DNA of 64,000 bases from Macrobrachium rosenbergii (lineage: Eukaryota; Arthropoda; Malacostraca; Decapoda; Palaemonidae). Both the position numbers and the translations under genes were made by a program. The number at the start of each line of letters is the position of its first letter. Positions within the stretch are counted from its first letter, which is position 1. Below are positions 61,056 through 64,000 of the stretch, one piece after another. The notes under the pieces were generated by a model. It did not search any database. It worked only from the letters and a program-made list of their open reading frames with translations, and was not told the DNA's origin. The stretch covers positions 30,164,606-30,228,605 of the forward strand of contig NC_089789.1 of the NCBI RefSeq assembly GCF_040412425.1, read 5' to 3'.

Positions 61056-62949
61056 AATAAGTTTAGTCTCTAACTGTTGAGTAAAATACTATTTACAAAG
61101 AAAAATATATTACATCCATACTGTGTCTGATATGCATTACCATTATTACTCAGCGTTCGTATATTGTAATAAATGTAATTTGCAAGATTGCACGCCAGCA
61201 TATTTCTAAACCAAGAACACTCAATTAGCCCTTCACTCCGGTTGCTTTCGGACCTTATTGAGACCCACTGCCGCTATTCTCGAACCCTTCTCCTCTATCA
61301 CACCTTAATGATTTTTATTTTTATTCTTTACTTTATATTTTAATGAAAATGAAAAGAAATTGAAATAAAGAAAATAAATAAAAATATAAAGTACATTTAT
61401 TTTTATTTTTATTTAATTTTATTTATTATTTTATTTTTTCATTATATGACCAGCTCGAGTCTAAGACTTAATTGCCATCTCGAGAACATTCTCAACAGAG
61501 GGCGTTTCACGCAGGCCGTGGAATTTGTTGCATAGCTTTTTCCTGGGCTTAGATAAAACAAAGAAGCTTGCAACTTCCTTTGCAAAAGCCTGCAACCTCT
61601 TAATTGCAGACTGAGTTGAGGTTTATACGCGACTCGTGCCTTGCCCTCCTCCTCCTCCTCCCTCCTCCTCCTCCTCCTCCTTTTTCATCTTCTTCTTGTT
61701 TCTCTTCTTCTTCTTCCTCTTATTCGTTCGTTTTTCCCTCAGAGAGGAAAATTCACACCGCCTTCAGAAATAGAGAAAATGCGCTCCTTGTTTCTTCTGC
61801 TGTAATATCGACAAAAAATGAAAGAGCTGTATGAGTTCTCGCCTTGGCAGCCATATTTTAGGAGAAGTATTGCTGCTTCATCATTCTTTGTCCTCCTACG
61901 AGTTGCCACCTCGCGTTTATATCGAGCGTTCAAGGTCTAGACCTTAGAGCGTTGCTGTCTCCCCGTCTATCGTCCTTACCTTAGCTCTTGTTTTCGCTTC
62001 TTTTCTAGTTCTTTCATTCATGTCCGTTTCCATCTCATTCTGAGTATAGTCAGCTGGATTTCAAACAAAGTTTCGGTATCTCGTCGTGTACGACTTAACC
62101 GTTAGTTAACTTTTTTTACTATCGCCAGTTAGTTCCTGAAACGACAAAATACACTGAGCTGAGAACTGAGAGAAGAAAGAACCGAAACATGACGAAAGCT
62201 TAGAAATCTGGAAGACCGAGAGGAGAGTTCTGGCGTTCACAACAGACTATTAAAAGTTGAACGTGCACAGTGTGAATATTTAGCTAATTAAAAATCTGGG
62301 TTCGCTCCCTGCATGGTTCAAGAACCACAGACAAAAGTGAGCCAGCTACAAAAGGAGTTGATCGATAATTCCTTTTCACAGTTTTCAAGGTCAATTTAAC
62401 TACTTCACACAATGGTAACAAAAGTACGTTTTATTTCTTTGCATTTCAACCCATACTGCGTCTTAAAATAAGTATTCTATGCCGGTAACAAAATTTTAAA
62501 TAATATAACGAATAATTATTCTATATCATGCACCAAGGATTCAGTCTCACTTGAAGCCCGTTTCATTAAAGTTTATGTTTCACCGATATATGAAACATGT
62601 TTTCATACAACAAGAAACACATTTCAGTAAAATGATTAGTCTCGTGAAACCTTTGTAATTTCTGACAAAACTCGGTTAACCACCTCATGAAACCAGGTAA
62701 AAATTCACCGGAAACCAGTTTAAGCATCATTTGAAACAGTTTTGATGTCTCATGAATTCACTGACAGCGCCGAAACAAGACTGCTTTAGCGTCGCATGAA
62801 GAACTCGAATCAGTCTCGCATGAAAACTGTGTTTTCGGACAAGAAATATACTTTAATAAGGTCGGTGGACTCGAAACTTTAAATTTCTTCCGTTTTCCGA
62901 TATTCTCAGCCACGAGTCTTTGATGGAGCTCAAGGACGAGAGAAAGATG
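61053..62949. other. 1.9 kb without a recognised gene
   Basis: An A-rich then T-rich stretch (about 61338-61440) can fold back on itself, and a (CTC)n patch lies at 61648-61683. About 62530-62860 repeats 'tcatgaaacc..' and 'tcgtgaaacc' phrases loosely, perhaps a very old minisatellite. Confidence 0.45.
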
Positions 62950-63028
62950 CTCTCTCTACACCAACAGAGAATCTCTCTCCCTCTCTTTCTCTCTCCTCCT
63001 CAAGAATCTTATTATCAAACCCTCTCTC

Positions 63029-63085
<57 letters not shown>
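62950..63085. repeat. (TC)n-rich microsatellite
   Basis: Imperfect TC at 62950-63000 and near-pure TC at 63021-63085. Confidence 0.95.
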
Positions 63086-63090
<5 letters not shown>

Positions 63091-63310
63091 CATTTTGCAC
63101 GAACATACACAAATAAAAGTTCTCATTATGTCTTTCCTAAGGGTGCAGGTGAGTTGGATGAGGTTGTTCATCCTACGGAGGAATGTCACCCATCCCTCTC
63201 GGCTCAGTGATCGAAAGGAAGAAGAAGTAATTAGGAGTAATGGATCCCCAAGACTTGCGAAAGCACCGCAGATGGGAGGAAAAAGTGCAGGAGGCGTCAC
63301 AAAAGATGGG

Positions 63311-63360
63311 TCTCTTCTTCTTCTTCTTCTTCTTCTTCTTCTTCTTCTTCTTCTTGCTGC

Positions 63361-63412
<52 letters not shown>
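63311..63412. repeat. Compound (CTT)n-(ATT)n microsatellite
   Basis: CTT run 63311-63356, then an ATT run 63359-63412. Long Leu and Asn/Lys frames across it are artefacts. Confidence 0.97.
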
Positions 63413-64000
63413 TTTTCTTTTCCTCATTGTGGCTTCATTTTAACTTCTTTCCATCGGTATTGTTTTAACAAGGCCTGTTGCAAGTTTCAGTATAGTTAGT
63501 TGGTTTCGAAATATTAGTCTTATTTTCTTCTATCTCTTTTTCCTCTTATTCTTATTAAACCGGATAAACAAAAGCAAAATGATTCTTAACTCGTTTTCGC
63601 ATAGATTTTCTAGATTCCCCCAATTCATCTTTTTATTCATCCTAGGCTCACGAAAAAGGCGCGAAGGGTATTTAGTTTCCTCTTCTCTTCATTTGATTTA
63701 TCTGATTGTTCTATACTCCCTTAGTCTTCAGCTTGGAATTCTTTTTACACAATTATTCTTTGTGGTATTGTATGACCTCCGTTTCAAAATGTTGTTTTCA
63801 AATGTTTTATCTTTCCAACGCTTCTTTTACAAACGTTTTTGGACCTCCCATACCTGGAACCGGAAACCATACGGCTCACGAATTCCAAACGCCAAGAACC
63901 AGCGTTGACTGTATTTGTGAATACCATATTAAGAAGGACAGTGGAACCTGGGATAAAACTTCGACTAAGGCTCCTGAAGAAAACATCCTAATCGTGAAAT
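63413..64000. other. No gene recognised
   Basis: T-rich on the plus strand. The open frame 63579-63908 has no recognisable domain. Confidence 0.45.

Noticed and set aside
62285..62330. tRNA-like 'gggttcgctccctgcatggt'
   Set aside because: It resembles a box B, but no acceptor stem, box A or cloverleaf can be formed around it.
63095..63499. Leu-, Phe- or Asn/Lys-rich frames at 63.1-63.5 kb (also Asn/Leu frames at 57.2-57.5 kb and Arg-Glu frames at 58.1 and 63.0 kb)
   Set aside because: They are translations of (CTT)n, (ATT)n and (TC)n microsatellites.

Overview
This is a eukaryotic, AT-rich, repeat-dense and gene-poor window. The long (TA)n, (TC)n, (CA)n and (ATT)n microsatellites, the many short interspersed elements, and remnants of DIRS-type, LINE, Penelope-like and hAT transposons fit an arthropod. 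Several dispersed families look to me like those of decapod crustaceans (shrimp, prawn, crab or crayfish). That assignment rests on recall of repeat families and was not tested by search. There are no operons, ribosome binding sites, CRISPR arrays or tRNA/rRNA genes.

The best protein-coding locus is on the minus strand at 24,353-25,071. It is an actinoporin-like (pore-forming cytolysin fold) 3' exon with a splice acceptor at 25,083-25,084, a poly(A) signal at 24,297-24,302 and a one-base frame break inside the domain. Two paralogous, spliced, exon-plus-intron loci lie in opposite orientations: minus at about 33.4-35.4 kb and plus at about 44.1-46.4 kb. They share an exon with open frame and matching splice sites, an intron hairpin, 26-nt palindromes and a minisatellite, and I cannot name the family. 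A third unnamed coding remnant at 18.9-20.06 kb (minus) is a tandem array of about five exon-like cassettes, two of which keep acceptor and donor sites and lengths divisible by three. Single start-codon exon candidates lie at 48,090-48,101 and 55,191-55,225.

Layout. 1-4.4 kb: microsatellites, a 56-bp minisatellite and a TIR element inserted in (TA)n. 4.7-9.1 kb: SINE-like copies, a decayed LINE reverse transcriptase, a fold-back element. 9.1-15 kb: nothing recognised. 15-18.2 kb: SINE-like copy, a 43-bp-TIR element, a DIRS-type remnant, a Penelope-like RT scrap. 18.9-20.06 kb: exon-cassette array. 24.3-26.3 kb: cytolysin-like gene with a LINE tail in its upstream intron. 27-32.3 kb: microsatellites, fold-back element, a decaying minisatellite, two MITEs, a tRNA-like SINE. 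33.4-46.4 kb: the inverted paralogous pair, with SINE copies and a hAT element carrying a perfect 8-bp target duplication between them. 47.4-48.1 kb: two MITEs carrying CRE palindromes, then an exon candidate. 48.6-64 kb: SINE copies, a three-member dispersed family, a second hAT-like element, LINE fragments and microsatellites.

Most open frames here, including the long Tyr-Ile runs, are microsatellite or transposon artefacts and are not reported as genes.
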